DNA of 64,000 nt from Massilia sp. WG5 (GTDB lineage Bacteria; Pseudomonadota; Gammaproteobacteria; Burkholderiales; Burkholderiaceae_D): NCBI RefSeq assembly GCF_001412595.2, contig NZ_CP012640.2, forward strand, positions 1,612,001-1,676,000, given 5' to 3'. Position numbers and translations under genes: made by a program. Under the pieces are notes generated by a model. It saw only the letters and a program-made list of their open reading frames with translations, searched no databases and was not told the DNA's origin. Of the stretch, positions 27,712-39,218 are shown in pieces; position 1 is the stretch's first letter; each line of letters starts with the position of its first letter.

Positions 27712-30054
27712 TTAAGCCTTTTCAATCGAAATCGGACCGAACATGGCGCCCAGCGACGAGGTCAGCTGGTGAGCCGCGGCCACGCGCACGACGTTCGCCG
27801 GCAGGCGCGTATCGACGGCGGCGACCAGGGTCGCGCTGCCCTCCCCTTGCTGCACGGTGACCATGTCGCCGGCTTGCACGCCGAGGGTCTCGGCCAGCTT
27901 GGCCGAAATGGTCGCCAGCGGCGCCTGGGCGTCGGCGGTGCGCAGCAGCGGTTCCGAACGGCGCGCGATGGCGTCGGCGAAGTAGATCGGCACATCGGCC
28001 AGGCGCTCCAGCTTCAGCTCGCCATCCTTGGCTTCGGCGTACCTGGCCGAGGTCGGCGCCAGCTTGGCGATGTTGTTCAGCTTGGCCGACAGGTCGGTGT
28101 TGCCCTTGCCCAGCGCTTCGTCGCGGATCGATTCCGAGTTCTCGTAATCGAAGCCCGACAGGCCCAGCAGGTTGCCCAGCACGCGCAGCACTTTCCAGGC
28201 CGGGCGGGTGTCGCCCAGCGGCTTGACGGTGCCGTTGAAGCTCTGTGCGCGGCCTTCGCAGTTGACGAAGGTGCCGGCGGTCTCGCTGAACGGCGAGATC
28301 GGCAGCAGCACGTCGGCGTAGTCCATGCCGTGCTTGAATGCCGACATCGCGACGACCATCTCGGCGCCCTGCAGGGCGCGGATGGCTTGCTGCGGGTTAG
28401 CGGCGTCGAGTTCCGGCTCGGCGTTCAGCAGCAGATAGGCTTTCTTCGGCTGCGCGAACAGGTTCGCTGCATTCTTCGACGTGGCGTTGACCAGGTAGCC
28501 GCCGACGGTGTTGGCGGCGTCGACGAAGTAGCCGAACTTGGCGCCGGTCTGCTCGGCGATCCATTGGGCCACGGCGTGGATTGCCGAGGCTTGCGGGTGC
28601 TGCGCAGCGGCGTTACCCAGCAGGATGGCGCCCGGCAGGTCCGCGGCATTGTCCACGACCAGGGTCGCGGCGATGGCCTTGGCGGCGTCGGTCGCGTCAA
28701 TGCCTTCGAAGCCGGCCGGGGCGGCAATGCCCTTGGCGGCGGCGACGGCGACAGCGACGTCCGACAGGGCGGCCAGCCAGTCCGACGGCGCGGCGATCAG
28801 GCGGCCGGCGGTCGGGATCAGGTTGTCGTCGTTCGAGCCGTGGATGATCGACAGCTTGGCGCCCGACTTGACGGCGGCGCGCAGGCGGGTCGCGGCCAGC
28901 GGGTGGTCCTTGCGCAGGAAGGAACCGACCACCAGCACGCGCTTCACCAGCGACAGCTCGGCGATCGGCATGCCCAGCCACGGGGTGACCGCGCCGTCCA
29001 GGGCGAAGTCGCTCTGGCGCAGGCGGAAGTCGACGTTCTCGATGCCGAAGCCGCGCATGGCTTTCTGCAGCAGGTACAGCTCTTCGACGGTCGAGTGCGG
29101 CGTGGCGACGGCGGCGATGCTGTCGGCGCCGTGCTCGTGGCGGATGTTACGCAGGCCGTGGGCCACGTATTCCAGCGCGGTCTGCCAGTCGGTGTCGATC
29201 CACTTGCCGTCCTGCTTGAGCATCGGATTGACCAGGCGGTCGGCGTTGTCCAGCGCTTCGTAGGCGAAGCGCTCCTTGTCGGACAGCCAGCATTCGTTGA
29301 CGTGTTCGTTTTCCAGCGGCAGCACGCGCATCACCTTGCCGCCCTTGACCTGGACGATCAGGTTGGCGCCCAGCGAGTCGTGCGGCGACACCGAACGGCG
29401 GCGCTGCAGTTCCCACGGACGCGCCGAGTAACGGAACGGCTTGCTCGTGAGCGCGCCGACCGGGCACAGGTCGATCATGTTGCCCGAGACTTCGGAGTCG
29501 ACGGTCTTGCCGACGAAGGTGGTGATCTCCGAGTGCTCGCCGCGGCCGACCATGCCGAATTCCATCACGCCGGCCACTTCCTGGCCGAAACGCACGCAAC
29601 GGGTGCACTGGATGCAGCGGCTCATCTCTTCCATCGAGATCAGCGGACCGGCTTCCTTCGGGGTCACGACGCGCTTCTCTTCGCTGTAGCGCGAGCCGCT
29701 CTTGCCGTAGCCGACGGCCAGATCCTGCAGCTGGCATTCGCCGCCCTGGTCGCAGATCGGGCAATCCAGCGGGTGGTTAATCAGGAGGAACTCCATCACC
29801 GATTTCTGTGCCTGCACCGCCTTGTCGCTGTGGGTGCGCACGATCATGCCCGGCGAGACCGGGGTCGCGCAGGCCGGCATCGGCTTCGGCGCCTTTTCCA
29901 CTTCCACCAGGCACATGCGGCAGTTCGCTGCGATCGACAATTTCTTGTGATAGCAGAAGTGAGGGATGTAGGTTCCCAGTTTGTTCGCGGCGTCCATCAC
30001 CATGGAACCTGGTGGGACTTCTACTTTCTTGCCGTCTAATTCAATTTCAACCAT
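27712..30054 (-). CDS. nuoG: NADH-quinone oxidoreductase subunit G
   Basis: The protein is 780 residues. The N terminus binds the 2Fe-2S cluster N1b (Cys34/45/48/62), then the His-liganded cluster N5 (His94, Cys98/101/107) and cluster N4 (Cys147/150/153 with a later CPVG Cys). The C-terminal two-thirds is a molybdopterin-oxidoreductase-like domain without an obvious molybdenum ligand, as expected in complex I. The ladder of clusters conducts electrons from NuoF to NuoI. Confidence 0.97.
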   Translation of the reverse strand: MVEIELDGKKVEVPPGSMVMDAANKLGTYIPHFCYHKKLSIAANCRMCLVEVEKAPKPMPACATPVSPGMIVRTHSDKAVQAQKSVMEFLLINHPLDCPICDQGGECQLQDLAVGYGKSGSRYSEEKRVVTPKEAGPLISMEEMSRCIQCTRCVRFGQEVAGVMEFGMVGRGEHSEITTFVGKTVDSEVSGNMIDLCPVGALTSKPFRYSARPWELQRRRSVSPHDSLGANLIVQVKGGKVMRVLPLENEHVNECWLSDKERFAYEALDNADRLVNPMLKQDGKWIDTDWQTALEYVAHGLRNIRHEHGADSIAAVATPHSTVEELYLLQKAMRGFGIENVDFRLRQSDFALDGAVTPWLGMPIAELSLVKRVLVVGSFLRKDHPLAATRLRAAVKSGAKLSIIHGSNDDNLIPTAGRLIAAPSDWLAALSDVAVAVAAAKGIAAPAGFEGIDATDAAKAIAATLVVDNAADLPGAILLGNAAAQHPQASAIHAVAQWIAEQTGAKFGYFVDAANTVGGYLVNATSKNAANLFAQPKKAYLLLNAEPELDAANPQQAIRALQGAEMVVAMSAFKHGMDYADVLLPISPFSETAGTFVNCEGRAQSFNGTVKPLGDTRPAWKVLRVLGNLLGLSGFDYENSESIRDEALGKGNTDLSAKLNNIAKLAPTSARYAEAKDGELKLERLADVPIYFADAIARRSEPLLRTADAQAPLATISAKLAETLGVQAGDMVTVQQGEGSATLVAAVDTRLPANVVRVAAAHQLTSSLGAMFGPISIEKA

Positions 30055-30075
30055 TTGATCGTTACCTGACCTGGT

Positions 30076-31371
30076 TTAAAGGTATGCGGGCACGAGGCAA
30101 TGCTTGTGCTCGATGTGATATTCGAATTCCTCGCGGAAGTTCTTGATCATCGCTTCCACCGGCATCGCCGCAGCGTCACCCAGGGCGCAGATGGTGCGGC
30201 CCTTGATGTTGAAGGCGATGTTGTTCAGCAGGTCCATGTCTTCCGGACGGCCCTGGCCGTGCTCGATACGGTGGACCATGCGGTACATCCAGCCGGTGCC
30301 TTCACGGCACGGGGTGCACTGGCCGCACGATTCCTCGTAATAGAAGTAGGACAGGCGCAGCAGCGACTTGACCATGCAGCGGGTCTCGTCCATGACGATC
30401 ACGGCGCCCGAACCGAGCATCGAACCGGCCTTGGCGATCGAGTCGTAGTCCAGGTCGGTGTCCATCATGACTTCGCCGCGCACGACCGGCGCCGACGAAC
30501 CGCCCGGGATCACGGCCTTGATCTTCTTGCCGCCGCGCATGCCGCCAGCCAGTTCCATCAGCTTGGCGAACGGGGTGCCCAGCGGGACTTCGTAGTTGCC
30601 CGGACGTTCGACGTCGCCCGAGATCGAGAAGATCTTGGTGCCGCCGTTGTTCGGCTTGCCCAGCGCCATGTAATCGGCCGCGCCCATGTTCAGGATGAAC
30701 GGGACGGCGGCGAAGGTCTCGGTGTTGTTGATCGTGGTCGGCTTGCCGTACAGGCCGAACGAGGCCGGGAACGGCGGCTTGAAGCGCGGCTGGCCCTTCT
30801 TGCCTTCCAGCGACTCCAGCAGTGCGGTTTCTTCGCCGCAGATGTAGGCGCCGTAGCCGTGGTGCGCGTGCAGCTGGAACGAGAACTGCGAACCCATGAT
30901 GTTATCGCCCAGGAAGCCGGCGGCGCGCGCCTCTTCCAGCGCCTCTTCGAAGCGCAGGTATTCCTGGAAGATCTCGCCGTGGATGTAGTTGTAGCCCACG
31001 GTGATGCCCATCGCAAAGGCGCCGATGGCCATGCCTTCGATCAGCGCATGCGGGTTGTAGCGGATGATGTCGCGGTCCTTGAACGTACCCGGCTCGCCTT
31101 CGTCGGTGTTGCAGACGAGGTATTTCTGGCCCGGGAACTGGCGCGGCATGAAGCTCCACTTCAGGCCGGTCGGGAAACCCGCGCCGCCGCGGCCGCGCAG
31201 GCCGGAGGTCTTCAGGTCGGCAATGATCTGCTCGGGCGTGATGCCCTCTTCCAGGATGCGGCGCAGCGCCGAGTAGCCGCCACGCTTCACGTAGTCGGCC
31301 AGGTGCCAGTTGTCGCCGTTCAGATCCTTCAGGATCAGCGGATTGATGTGGCGGTCGTGCAGGCTGGTCAT
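30076..31371 (-). CDS. nuoF: NADH-quinone oxidoreductase subunit F
   Basis: The start is the ATG ending at 31371, in an ATGA overlap with the nuoE stop (431 residues). A longer open frame reaching 31425 lies inside nuoE and is not used. The protein binds NADH and FMN ([17 protein letters not shown]) and the 4Fe-4S cluster N3 ([12 protein letters not shown]). It is the site of NADH oxidation. Confidence 0.98.
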   Translation of the reverse strand: MTSLHDRHINPLILKDLNGDNWHLADYVKRGGYSALRRILEEGITPEQIIADLKTSGLRGRGGAGFPTGLKWSFMPRQFPGQKYLVCNTDEGEPGTFKDRDIIRYNPHALIEGMAIGAFAMGITVGYNYIHGEIFQEYLRFEEALEEARAAGFLGDNIMGSQFSFQLHAHHGYGAYICGEETALLESLEGKKGQPRFKPPFPASFGLYGKPTTINNTETFAAVPFILNMGAADYMALGKPNNGGTKIFSISGDVERPGNYEVPLGTPFAKLMELAGGMRGGKKIKAVIPGGSSAPVVRGEVMMDTDLDYDSIAKAGSMLGSGAVIVMDETRCMVKSLLRLSYFYYEESCGQCTPCREGTGWMYRMVHRIEHGQGRPEDMDLLNNIAFNIKGRTICALGDAAAMPVEAMIKNFREEFEYHIEHKHCLVPAYL

Positions 31372-31844
31372 TTGTTCAGTTCCTCCAGCAGGGCGTCGAT
31401 CTTTTCGTCGCTCATGAACGAGCACATGCGGTGGTTATTCACCAGCATCACGGGTGCGTCGCCGCAGGCGCCCATGCATTCGCCTTCGAGCAGGGTGAAC
31501 TGCCCGTCTTCGGTGGTGCCGCGGTAGTCGATGCCCAGGGCATCCTTGATGCGCTGGCCGGCGCGCTCGCCGCCCGACAGGGCGCACGGCAGGTTGGTGC
31601 AGACCGTGATCTTGTGCTTGCCGACCGGCTTCAGGTTGTACATGTTGTAGAAGGTGGCCACTTCCTGGACCGCGATGGCAGGCATGCCGATGTAGTCGGC
31701 GACTTCCTGCATCGTTTCCGGCGACAGCCAGCCCTTTTCGACCTGCGCGTGGGCCAGCGAAGCCATCACGGCCGACTGGCGCTGGTCGGCCGGATACTTG
31801 GCCAGCTCGCGGTCGATCTTTTGTAAACACTGCTCAGATAACAT
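31368..31844 (-). CDS. nuoE: NADH-quinone oxidoreductase subunit E
   Basis: The protein is 158 residues with a thioredoxin-like fold. The 2Fe-2S cluster N1a ligands are Cys82 and Cys87 (CTNLPC) and Cys123 and Cys127 ([11 protein letters not shown]). It pairs with NuoF in the NADH dehydrogenase module. It lies 24 bases after nuoD. Confidence 0.98.
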   Translation of the reverse strand: MLSEQCLQKIDRELAKYPADQRQSAVMASLAHAQVEKGWLSPETMQEVADYIGMPAIAVQEVATFYNMYNLKPVGKHKITVCTNLPCALSGGERAGQRIKDALGIDYRGTTEDGQFTLLEGECMGACGDAPVMLVNNHRMCSFMSDEKIDALLEELNK

Positions 31845-31868
31845 TTCTTCTCTTCCTTAGCGGTCGAC

Positions 31869-33122
31869 TTAGCGGTCGATTGAGCCGAACACGATGTCTT
31901 GCGTACCGATGATGGTCACGGCGTCGGCGATCATGTGGCCGCGCGCCATCTCGTCCAGGCTCTGCAGGTGCACATAGTCCGGGGTACGGATCTTCAGGCG
32001 GTAGGGCTTGTTGGCGCCGTCCGACACGATGTAGATGCCGAACTCCCCTTTCGGATGCTCGACCGCGGCATACGCCTCGCCCGGCGGCACGTGGAAGCCT
32101 TCGGTGAACAGCTTGAAGTGGTGGATCAGCGATTCCATGTTCGACTTCATGTCGACGCGCGACGGCGGCGCGATCTTGTTGTTGTCGATCATGACCGGGC
32201 CCGGGTTCGCAGCCAGCCAGGCAACGCACTGCTTGATGATGCGGTTGGACTGGCGCAGCTCTTCCACGCGGACCAGGTAGCGGTCGTAGGAGTCGCCGTT
32301 GGTGCCGACCGGGATGTCGAATTCCATCTTGTCGTACACGGCATACGGCTGGGTCTTGCGCAGGTCCCAGGCGATGCCCGAGCCGCGCAGCATGGCGCCC
32401 GAGAAGCCCATGCCCAGCGCGTCTTCCGGCGTGACCACGCCGATGCCGACGGTACGCTGCTTCCAGATACGGTTATCGGTCAGCAGGGTCTCGTATTCGT
32501 CGACGTAGCCGTCGAAGCGCTTGGTGAAGCCGTCGATGAAGTCGAGCACCGAGCCCTGGCGGATCTCGTTCAGCTCGTCCACCGCGCGCTGGCTGCGCAC
32601 CAGCGACGGGCGGTGCTGCGGCATCTGGTCCGGCAGGTCACGGTACACGCCGCCCGGACGGTAGTAGGCCGCGTGCATGCGCGCGCCCGACACCGCCTCG
32701 TAGACGTCGAACAGGTCTTCGCGGTCGCGGAAGGCGTACAGGAAGGGACCCATGGCGCCGATGTCCAGCGCGTGCGCGCCCAGCCACATCAGGTGGTTCA
32801 GGATACGGGTGATCTCGTCGAACATCACGCGGATGTACTGCGCGCGGACCGGCGCTTCGATGCCCAGCAGCTTCTCGATCGCCAGCACATAGCCGTGCTC
32901 GTTGCACATCATCGAGACGTAGTCGAGGCGGTCCATGTACGGCACCGACTGCAGGTAGGTGCGGGTTTCCGCCAGCTTCTCGGTGCCGCGGTGCAGCAGG
33001 CCGATGTGCGGGTCGGCGCGCTGGATGACCTCGCCGTCCAGCTCCAGCACGAGACGCAGCACGCCGTGCGCTGCCGGGTGCTGCGGACCAAAGTTCAGGG
33101 TGTAATTCTTAAGCTCAGCCAT
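31869..33122 (-). CDS. nuoD: NADH-quinone oxidoreductase subunit D
   Basis: The protein is 417 residues, the 49-kDa subunit homologue that forms the quinone-reduction cavity with Nuo[22 protein letters not shown] without cluster ligands, [14 protein letters not shown] and a C terminus ending VFGSIDR are diagnostic. It is separate from nuoC here, not fused as in enterobacteria; the two share one base at the junction. Confidence 0.98.
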   Translation of the reverse strand: MAELKNYTLNFGPQHPAAHGVLRLVLELDGEVIQRADPHIGLLHRGTEKLAETRTYLQSVPYMDRLDYVSMMCNEHGYVLAIEKLLGIEAPVRAQYIRVMFDEITRILNHLMWLGAHALDIGAMGPFLYAFRDREDLFDVYEAVSGARMHAAYYRPGGVYRDLPDQMPQHRPSLVRSQRAVDELNEIRQGSVLDFIDGFTKRFDGYVDEYETLLTDNRIWKQRTVGIGVVTPEDALGMGFSGAMLRGSGIAWDLRKTQPYAVYDKMEFDIPVGTNGDSYDRYLVRVEELRQSNRIIKQCVAWLAANPGPVMIDNNKIAPPSRVDMKSNMESLIHHFKLFTEGFHVPPGEAYAAVEHPKGEFGIYIVSDGANKPYRLKIRTPDYVHLQSLDEMARGHMIADAVTIIGTQDIVFGSIDR

Positions 33123-33715
33123 TATTTCATCCCGTAGGTTTCTTCGCGGATCACGCGCGGGATGTTTTCACGCGGCTCGATCGTCACGGGTTGGTAGATC
33201 ACGCGCTTCTGCTCGGGGTCGTAGCGCATCTCGACATAGCCCGAAATCGGGAAGTCCTTGCGGAACGGGTGGCCGATGAAGCCATAGTCGGTCAGGATGC
33301 GGCGCAGGTCGCCGTGTCCTTCGAACAGGATGCCGAACAGGTCGAACGCTTCGCGCTCGAACCAGTTGGCGTTGCGCCAGATGCCGGTGATCGACTGGAC
33401 CAGGGGCATTTCGTCGTCCGGGCAGAACACGCGGACACGCACGCGCCAGTTATGCTCGATCGACAGCAGGTGCACGACCACCGCATAGCGCAGGCCATCC
33501 CAGGTGCCTTCGCCATAGTTCAGGTAGTCGACGCCGCACAGGTCGATCATTTCTTCGAAACGCAGCGACTTGTCGTCGCGCAGGGTCTGCATCGCTGCCA
33601 GATAGTCCGCGGCCTTGACTACCACGGTTACTTCGCCGAGCGCCGACGAAATGGCGGCGCGCTCGCCGAGCGCATTCTTCAGGGCGAGCTCAAGGACTTC
33701 GAGTTTTGTCGTCAT
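33122..33715 (-). CDS. nuoC: NADH-quinone oxidoreductase subunit C
   Basis: The protein is 197 residues, the 30-kDa subunit homologue of the connecting fragment. The family signature ERE(A)FDLFGI appears as [16 protein letters not shown], followed by [20 protein letters not shown]. It has no cofactor. It lies 21 bases after nuoB. Confidence 0.98.
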   Translation of the reverse strand: MTTKLEVLELALKNALGERAAISSALGEVTVVVKAADYLAAMQTLRDDKSLRFEEMIDLCGVDYLNYGEGTWDGLRYAVVVHLLSIEHNWRVRVRVFCPDDEMPLVQSITGIWRNANWFEREAFDLFGILFEGHGDLRRILTDYGFIGHPFRKDFPISGYVEMRYDPEQKRVIYQPVTIEPRENIPRVIREETYGMK

Positions 33716-33736
33716 GGTGTAATTCGGCAGGTTCTC

Positions 33737-34213
33737 TTATCGCGCGATGGTGTTGGTGCGCTTGATCTTGTTCTGGAGCTGGATGATGCCGTACAGCAGA
33801 GCTTCAGCGGTCGGCGGGCAGCCCGGGACGTAGACGTCGACCGGCACGATGCGGTCGCAGCCGCGCACGACGGAGTACGAGTAGTGGTAGTAGCCGCCGC
33901 CGTTGGCGCACGAGCCCATGGAGATCACCCAGCGCGGTTCCGCCATCTGGTCGTAGACCTTGCGCAGCGCGGGCGCCATCTTGTTGCACAGCGTGCCGGC
34001 GACGATCATGACGTCGGACTGGCGCGGGGACGGACGGAACACGACGCCGAAGCGGTCGAGGTCGTAGCGGGCGGCGCCGGCGTGCATCATCTCGACTGCA
34101 CAGCATGCCAGGCCAAACGTCATCGGCCACATCGAACCGGTACGGGCCCAGTTGATCAGCTTATCGGCTGTGGTGGTAACAAAACCTTCGTTTAAAACGC
34201 CTTCAATAGACAT
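33737..34213 (-). CDS. nuoB: NADH-quinone oxidoreductase subunit B
   Basis: The protein is 158 residues. It binds cluster N2, the last electron donor to quinone, through tandem Cys37-Cys38 (LACCAVEMM), Cys102 ([10 protein letters not shown]) and Cys132 (VPGCPPTAE). It lies 3 bases after nuoA. Confidence 0.98.
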   Translation of the reverse strand: MSIEGVLNEGFVTTTADKLINWARTGSMWPMTFGLACCAVEMMHAGAARYDLDRFGVVFRPSPRQSDVMIVAGTLCNKMAPALRKVYDQMAEPRWVISMGSCANGGGYYHYSYSVVRGCDRIVPVDVYVPGCPPTAEALLYGIIQLQNKIKRTNTIAR

Positions 34214-34216
34214 GGC

Positions 34217-34576
34217 TTATTCCCAATCAAGGGCACCTTTCTTCCAGATGTACCAGAAACCGACAACGAATTCGGCGATGAAGACCATCATCGTCACGAA
34301 CGCCGGCCAGCCCAGGTCACGCATCGAGACGCCCCATGGGAAGAAGAATGCCGTTTCCAGATCAAACAAAATAAACAGGATCGCGACCAGGTAGTACCGG
34401 ACGTCGAATTTCATGCGCGCGTCTTCGAATGCTTCGAAACCGCATTCATACGGCGACAGCTTGGCGGCGTCGGGACGGTGCGGACCGATAAGACGGCCGA
34501 GAACTTGCGGAGCGACGCCAACGCCGATACCGACAAGCACGAACAAAAGGACGGGGAAGTAATTCTCGAGGTTCAC
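34217..34576 (-). CDS. nuoA: NADH-quinone oxidoreductase subunit A
   Basis: The protein is 119 residues with three TM helices and the conserved [21 protein letters not shown] loop split around the membrane, typical of NuoA. It is the first gene of the nuo operon. The 138-base stretch upstream, after the tRNA-Leu terminator, should hold the operon promoter, but I could not assign -35/-10 boxes with confidence. Confidence 0.97.
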   Translation of the reverse strand: MNLENYFPVLLFVLVGIGVGVAPQVLGRLIGPHRPDAAKLSPYECGFEAFEDARMKFDVRYYLVAILFILFDLETAFFFPWGVSMRDLGWPAFVTMMVFIAEFVVGFWYIWKKGALDWE

Positions 34577-34714
34577 AGCAGGAAAGCCTTAGTTGAACGA
34601 TCGGTTGATAAAACACTGCATGGCTGCAGCACCGCATCGGACAATCCTGGCTTGTGGCCTACCACCAGGATCGTTCGAATGGACGCCTCGGAGTGAAGCA
34701 CCCATGATCCTCGT

Positions 34715-34763
34715 AAAAAAGCCAGCTAAGGCAAGGAGCGGAGTCCATGCGCCCTAGCTGGCT
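34715..34763 (-). terminator. Intrinsic terminator after tRNA-Leu
   Basis: On the minus strand GCCAGCTA and TAGCTGGC pair around a loop of about 26 bases, followed directly by TTTTTT. It separates the tpiA-secG-tRNA transcript from the nuo operon. Confidence 0.75.
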
Positions 34764-34772
34764 TCTGTATCT

Positions 34773-34857
34773 TGGTGCCGACGGCGAGACTCGAACTCGC
34801 ACAGCTTGCGCCACTACCCCCTCAAGATAGCGTGTCTACCAATTTCACCACGTCGGC
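34773..34857 (-). tRNA. tRNA-Leu, anticodon GAG
   Basis: This is an 85-nt gene with encoded CCA. The acceptor stem is GCCGACG/CGTCGGC, the anticodon loop reads TTGAGGG (anticodon GAG, decoding CUC/CUU) inside a CTATC/GGTAG stem, there is a long variable arm of the Leu type, and the T loop is GTTCGAGTC. It lies between secG and nuoA, a position common in betaproteobacteria. Confidence 0.96.
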
Positions 34858-35093
34858 TGGAGACCAGTATTCTACCCTGCCTAAGCATGTTTTTTCAATG
34901 CTCAAATTGCGCTAGCACAAGGAAAAATACTCTTTTTCTCTACTTTATTTTCGCTGTATTCACAGCCTGGCGGGTCGAGAAGCCGCCAGAGCTTGCCGGC
35001 GGAGAGAATCCACCGATACTACACCTCCCTGTGCAAGCCTGCAGGGAGGGGTCCGCTTTTGCCGTGCGGACCGGAACGTCGTCTTGCCTGGTC

Positions 35094-35549
35094 TTACTTG
35101 GTGGGCACCGGAGCGGCCGGGGCCGGCGCTGCCGGAGCAGCACCTGCCGCCGGCGCGGCAGCCGGGACATCCTGGGTCGCGGCCGGCACGGCCGGTGCCG
35201 CCGCCGGTGCCGGCGCCGTGTTCGGAACAGCATTGCCCGCGTTGTTCGCCGGCGCGGTGGCAGGCGCCTGCGCACGCTCCATCACGCCGCCGCCGACGCT
35301 GGCCGCCGGGCGGCTGGTGCCGAAGTAGGCCAGCGCCAGGGTCGAGGCGAAGAAGATCGCTGCGGCGACGGCGGTGGACTTCGACAGGAAGTTCGAAGAA
35401 CCGCTGGCGCCGAACAGGCTGCCGGACGCGCCGGAACCGAAGGCGGCGCCCATGTCGGCGCCCTTACCGTGCTGGACGAGCACCAGGCCGATGATGGCCA
35501 GTGCGGACACGACCTGCAGAACAACGATCAGATTGAACAACACGTTCAT
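35094..35549 (-). CDS. secG: Protein translocase subunit SecG
   Basis: The protein is 151 residues. Two TM helices (about 3-24 and 53-75) flank the cytoplasmic SecG loop LVQHGKGADMGAAFGSGASG. The C-terminal half is a long Ala/Pro-rich low-complexity tail, as is usual for betaproteobacterial SecG. It assists SecYE-mediated export. It lies 22 bases downstream of tpiA. A hairpin at 35024-35049 between secG and the tRNA lacks a T tract. Confidence 0.95.
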   Translation of the reverse strand: MNVLFNLIVVLQVVSALAIIGLVLVQHGKGADMGAAFGSGASGSLFGASGSSNFLSKSTAVAAAIFFASTLALAYFGTSRPAASVGGGVMERAQAPATAPANNAGNAVPNTAPAPAAAPAVPAATQDVPAAAPAAGAAPAAPAPAAPVPTK

Positions 35550-35571
35550 TATTATTCCATTCCAAGGTTAA

Positions 35572-36348
35572 CTACGTTGCAAATTCGTTTGATGCGCGGG
35601 GCTCAGCAGCATGGATGATAGCCAGAAAGTCCTGCGCCTTCAACGCCGCCCCGCCGATCAGCCCGCCATCGATGTCGGGCTGGGACAGCAGTTCGCGCGC
35701 ATTGTCCGGCTTCATGCTGCCGCCGTACAGGATGGCCACCTCGTCCGCCGCTTCACCATTGCGCGCCCGGAGCTGCTCGCGCAGGCGCGCATGCACTTCC
35801 TGCGCCATCTCCGGCGTGGCGGTCCTGCCGGTGCCGATCGCCCACACGGGTTCGTAGGCGACCACGATCTTTCCTACCGCTTCAAGCGGCAGCAATTCCA
35901 GTACCGTGGCGAGCTGCTCGCCGACCACGTCGAAGGTCTGCCCTGCTTCGCGCTGCTCCAGCGTTTCGCCGACGCAGACGATCGGGGTCATCCCCTCCTT
36001 CATCACCGCCAGCGCCTTCTTCGCCACCAGCGCGCTGGTCTCGCCATGGTAGGCGCGGCGCTCCGAATGGCCGACGATCACGTAGCGGCAGGCGAAGTCG
36101 GACAGCATCTTCGCGCACACTTCGCCCGTGTAGGCGCCGCCTTCATACGCGGACACGTCCTGCGCGCCCCAGGCGATCGGGCCACCCTTCAGCGCGTCTT
36201 CGCACTGCTGGAGGTAAGGCGCCGGCACGCACACGGCGACCGAGGCCCTGGCCTCGCCCAGTCCCGCGGCGATCCCTTCCAGCAGGGCCGCATTGTCCGC
36301 ACGGCAGCCGTTCATCTTCCAGTTACCTACGATGAGCTTGGGCCGCAT
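35572..36348 (-). CDS. tpiA: Triosephosphate isomerase
   Basis: The protein is 258 residues, the standard TIM-barrel length. It interconverts dihydroxyacetone phosphate and glyceraldehyde 3-phosphate. The catalytic residues are Lys11 (NWKMNG), the His of VGHSERR and the Glu of [11 protein letters not shown]; the phosphate loop appears as [10 protein letters not shown] and GGLIGGAAL. It begins a transcript through secG and tRNA-Leu. Confidence 0.98.
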   Translation of the reverse strand: MRPKLIVGNWKMNGCRADNAALLEGIAAGLGEARASVAVCVPAPYLQQCEDALKGGPIAWGAQDVSAYEGGAYTGEVCAKMLSDFACRYVIVGHSERRAYHGETSALVAKKALAVMKEGMTPIVCVGETLEQREAGQTFDVVGEQLATVLELLPLEAVGKIVVAYEPVWAIGTGRTATPEMAQEVHARLREQLRARNGEAADEVAILYGGSMKPDNARELLSQPDIDGGLIGGAALKAQDFLAIIHAAEPRASNEFAT

Positions 36349-36479
36349 CAGAACCTCACCGTCAAATAACCCGCTATTTTAGCGGTCGTTGATAGGGCGG
36401 TCAAACGAAGGCTGACCAAAGGCATGTTTTTCATGGTTGCTTCCAGAGTTGTGGGTATTCTTTCCTCAGCGGGCGCGGC

Positions 36480-37466
36480 TCAGCCGGTGGCCACTTCGAG
36501 CACGATCTTGCCGACATGGGCGCTGCTCTCCATCAACGTATGCGCCTCGGCCGCCTGTTCGAGCGGGAAGCGGCGATGGATCACCGGCCTGATCTTGCCG
36601 GCCTCGATCAGCGGCCACACGCGTTCGCGCAACTCGCGTGCAATCTGCGCCTTGAAGGCCACCGGGCGCGGACGCAGGGTCGAGCCGGTGATGGTGAGGC
36701 GGCGGCGCAGCACCTGGCCGAGGTCGACCTCGGCGCGCGCGCCGCCCAGCAGCGCGATCAGGACGATGCGGCCGTCGTCGGCCAGGCAGGCGATCTCGCG
36801 CTTGAGGTAGTCGCCGCCGACCATGTCGAGCACCACGTCGACGCCCTTGCCGCCGGTCAGTTCCTTCACGACCGCCGTGAAGTCTTCGAGCTTGTAGTCG
36901 ATGGCGCGTTCGGCGCCGAGGCGCTCGCAGGCCTGGCACTTGTCCGCGCTGCCGGCGGTGGCGAACACGCGGTGGCCGAGCGCGGTGGCGAGCTGGATCG
37001 CGGTGACGCCGATGCCCGAGCTGCCGCCCTGCACCAGCAGGGTTTCGCCGGGCTGGAGGGCGGCGCGCTGGAACACATTGCTCCACACCGTAAAGAAGGT
37101 CTCGGGCAGCGAGGCGGCCTCGAGCGCGCTCAGGCCCTTCGGCACCGGCAGGCATTGTTCCAGCGGCGCCGCGCAGTACTCGGCATAGCCGCCGCCCTGC
37201 ACCAGGGCGCAGACCAGGTCGCCCTTCTTGAACCCGCTGTCGCCGAGCTCGCCGTCGACGATCTCGCCGGCCACTTCGAGGCCCGGCAGGTCGGAGGCGC
37301 CCGGCGGCACCGGGTACTGGCCGAGACGCTGGAACACGTCCGGACGGTTGACGCCGGCGGCGATGACGCGGATCAGGATTTCGCCGGCCTTCAGTTCGGG
37401 CATCGGCCGCTCGCAGAGCTGCAGGACCTCGGGCTTGCCGGGTTGCGTGATTTCGATAGCGCGCAT
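36480..37466 (-). CDS. NAD(P)H-quinone oxidoreductase, PIG3/zeta-crystallin type
   Basis: The start is the ATG ending at 37466 (328 residues); upstream in-frame sequence is not family-like. It is a medium-chain reductase without catalytic-zinc ligands. The N-terminal GroES-like domain shows AAGVNRPDVFQRLGQYPVPP, and the nucleotide-binding loop is GGSSGIGVTAIQLA. It should reduce quinones or enones with NADPH. In many Burkholderiales this gene sits between pnp and tpiA; here pnp is about 15 kb away. Confidence 0.9.
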   Translation of the reverse strand: MRAIEITQPGKPEVLQLCERPMPELKAGEILIRVIAAGVNRPDVFQRLGQYPVPPGASDLPGLEVAGEIVDGELGDSGFKKGDLVCALVQGGGYAEYCAAPLEQCLPVPKGLSALEAASLPETFFTVWSNVFQRAALQPGETLLVQGGSSGIGVTAIQLATALGHRVFATAGSADKCQACERLGAERAIDYKLEDFTAVVKELTGGKGVDVVLDMVGGDYLKREIACLADDGRIVLIALLGGARAEVDLGQVLRRRLTITGSTLRPRPVAFKAQIARELRERVWPLIEAGKIRPVIHRRFPLEQAAEAHTLMESSAHVGKIVLEVATG

Positions 37467-37718
37467 GGTGATGTAAGTGCCTGTTAAATAAGTGGCAATT
37501 GTACGCCACCGGCAAGCTCCCGACCAAGCGAAGCACCGCGCAAAAATTGCTGATAACGCTACCAATGCGCAAGTAAATGCTGAGTTGCATCCAAAATGCG
37601 ACGTGGCTTAGCGCCAGATCAACGGTAGAGCTCCTATGCCTTGTTGGTCCAGTCGAGGCTGCTAGATTGGCTCAGCGGGCTCATGCATATTGCATTGCCC
37701 ATCACTAAGGAGCGAAAC

Positions 37719-39068
37719 ATGAAGTTGAGCTTTCCTGCCCTGCTGGACGCCGGGCGCCGCAGCAGCATCGTCGCCGGCCTGGCCCTGGCCACTACCCTTG
37801 CCTTCGCGCCGCCCGGCGTACAGGCCCAGGACTGGACCACCGAACACTGGGTCGGCACCTGGGGCGCGGGCCCCGGCGGCCCGCCGCTGCCGGCGACCAC
37901 CCAGACCTTCACCGACCAGACCCTGCGCCTGATCGTGCACTCCAGTGTCGGAGGCAATCGGGTCCGGATCCGCATCTCGAACGAGATGGGCTCGACGCCG
38001 CTGCGGATAGGCTCAGCCCACATCGCGCTGCGCGCCGGCGGCGCCGACATCCAGGCCGGGACCGACCGTCCGCTGACCTTCAGCGGCAACACGGCGATCA
38101 CGATCCCGCCGGGCGCGCCGGCGCTGTCCGACCCGGTCGAGCTGAACGTGCCGGCGCTGTCCGACCTGGCGATCAGCGTCTACCTGCCGGGCACGGTCGG
38201 CGCCACCACGATCCACGGCACCGCCAGCCAGACCAACTACGTCTCGCTGCCGGGCGACTTCACGGGCGCCGCCTCGCTGCCGACCCAGCGCACGATCCTG
38301 TCCTGGCCGTACCTGACCGAAGTCGACGTCGACGGCGGCCAGGCGTCGGGCGGGGCCGCCATCGTGACCCTGGGCGACTCGATCACCGACGGCACCCGCA
38401 GCACGCCCGACACCAACAACCGCTGGCCCGACTGGCTGGCGCGGCGCCTGCAGACCGTGCGCGATCCGATCACGGGGATCAACGGCCGCCTGGGCGTGGT
38501 CAATCGCGGCATCAGCGGCAACCGCCTGCTGTCGAATCCGCCGGAAGGCTCGCTGGCCGGCCGCAGCATCCAGGAACGCTTCGACCGCGACGTGCTGGCC
38601 ACCGCCGGGGTGCGCTACATGACCCTGATGATCGGGATTAACGACATCGGCAACAGCTCGGCGGCGAATCCGGTGTCGGCCGACGACCTGATCGCCGGCT
38701 ACCGCCAGGTGATCGCCCGTGCGCACGAAAAGGGGATCGCGGTGTACGGCGCCACGCTGACGCCGTTCGAAGGCGCCGGCTATTATTCGCCGGAGAAGGA
38801 AGTGGTGCGCCAGGCGGTCAACAACTGGATCCGTTCGAGCGACGAGTTCGATGCCGTGATCGACTTCGACCGCGTGACGCGCGACCCGGCCCACCCGACC
38901 CGCTTCCTGCCGGCCTACGACAGCGGCGACCACCTGCACCCGAACGACCTGGGCTACCAGGCGATGGGCAATGCGGTGCCGCTGGAGCTGTTCCGCTCGC
39001 TGGGTGCGGGGTATCCGAGGATGCATCCGGCGCAGATGGCGAAGCCGGCGCCGGCGACGGTGCAGTAG
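37719..39068 (+). CDS. Secreted SGNH/GDSL hydrolase
   Basis: The start is the ATG at 37719 behind AAGGAG (449 residues); a start at 37641 would add an unlikely N terminus. The signal peptide ends near VQA-QD (residue 36). An N-terminal beta-rich domain (about 40-210) precedes the SGNH core. That core shows Ser221 in GDSITDG, the Gly-Asn block in NRGISGNR, GINDIG and the DxxH pair Asp404/His407 (DHLHPND). It is likely an extracellular esterase or carbohydrate deacetylase; the substrate is unknown. It is divergent from the quinone oxidoreductase. Confidence 0.88.
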   Translation: MKLSFPALLDAGRRSSIVAGLALATTLAFAPPGVQAQDWTTEHWVGTWGAGPGGPPLPATTQTFTDQTLRLIVHSSVGGNRVRIRISNEMGSTPLRIGSAHIALRAGGADIQAGTDRPLTFSGNTAITIPPGAPALSDPVELNVPALSDLAISVYLPGTVGATTIHGTASQTNYVSLPGDFTGAASLPTQRTILSWPYLTEVDVDGGQASGGAAIVTLGDSITDGTRSTPDTNNRWPDWLARRLQTVRDPITGINGRLGVVNRGISGNRLLSNPPEGSLAGRSIQERFDRDVLATAGVRYMTLMIGINDIGNSSAANPVSADDLIAGYRQVIARAHEKGIAVYGATLTPFEGAGYYSPEKEVVRQAVNNWIRSSDEFDAVIDFDRVTRDPAHPTRFLPAYDSGDHLHPNDLGYQAMGNAVPLELFRSLGAGYPRMHPAQMAKPAPATVQ

Positions 39069-39122
39069 GCCGAAAAGCGCGTTCCCGCGCCATGAATACG
39101 TCGTTCCTGGCATTGCCAGAAA

Positions 39123-39209
39123 CGACTCCCCGCGGAGGCGGGGACCCGGGTTCTGCCAAAGCCGTCGAAACGCTCGCAGACTTGGGTCCCCGCCTGCGCG
39201 GGGACGACG
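39123..39209. repeat. Dispersed palindromic repeat, paired-arm copy 3
   Basis: Two TCCCCGC/GCGGGGA palindromes (39123-39150 and 39181-39209) face each other with a 30-base spacer, as in the copy at 6956-7045. It fills the gap between the convergent SGNH hydrolase and KGG-protein genes and could act as a shared transcript end. Confidence 0.8.
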
Positions 39210-39218
39210 CTTGGTGAA

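Noticed and set aside
35024..35049. CCTCCCTG/CAGGGAGG hairpin between secG and tRNA-Leu as a terminator
   Set aside because: No T tract follows on the minus strand, and the tRNA is expected to share the transcript. It may be a processing site.
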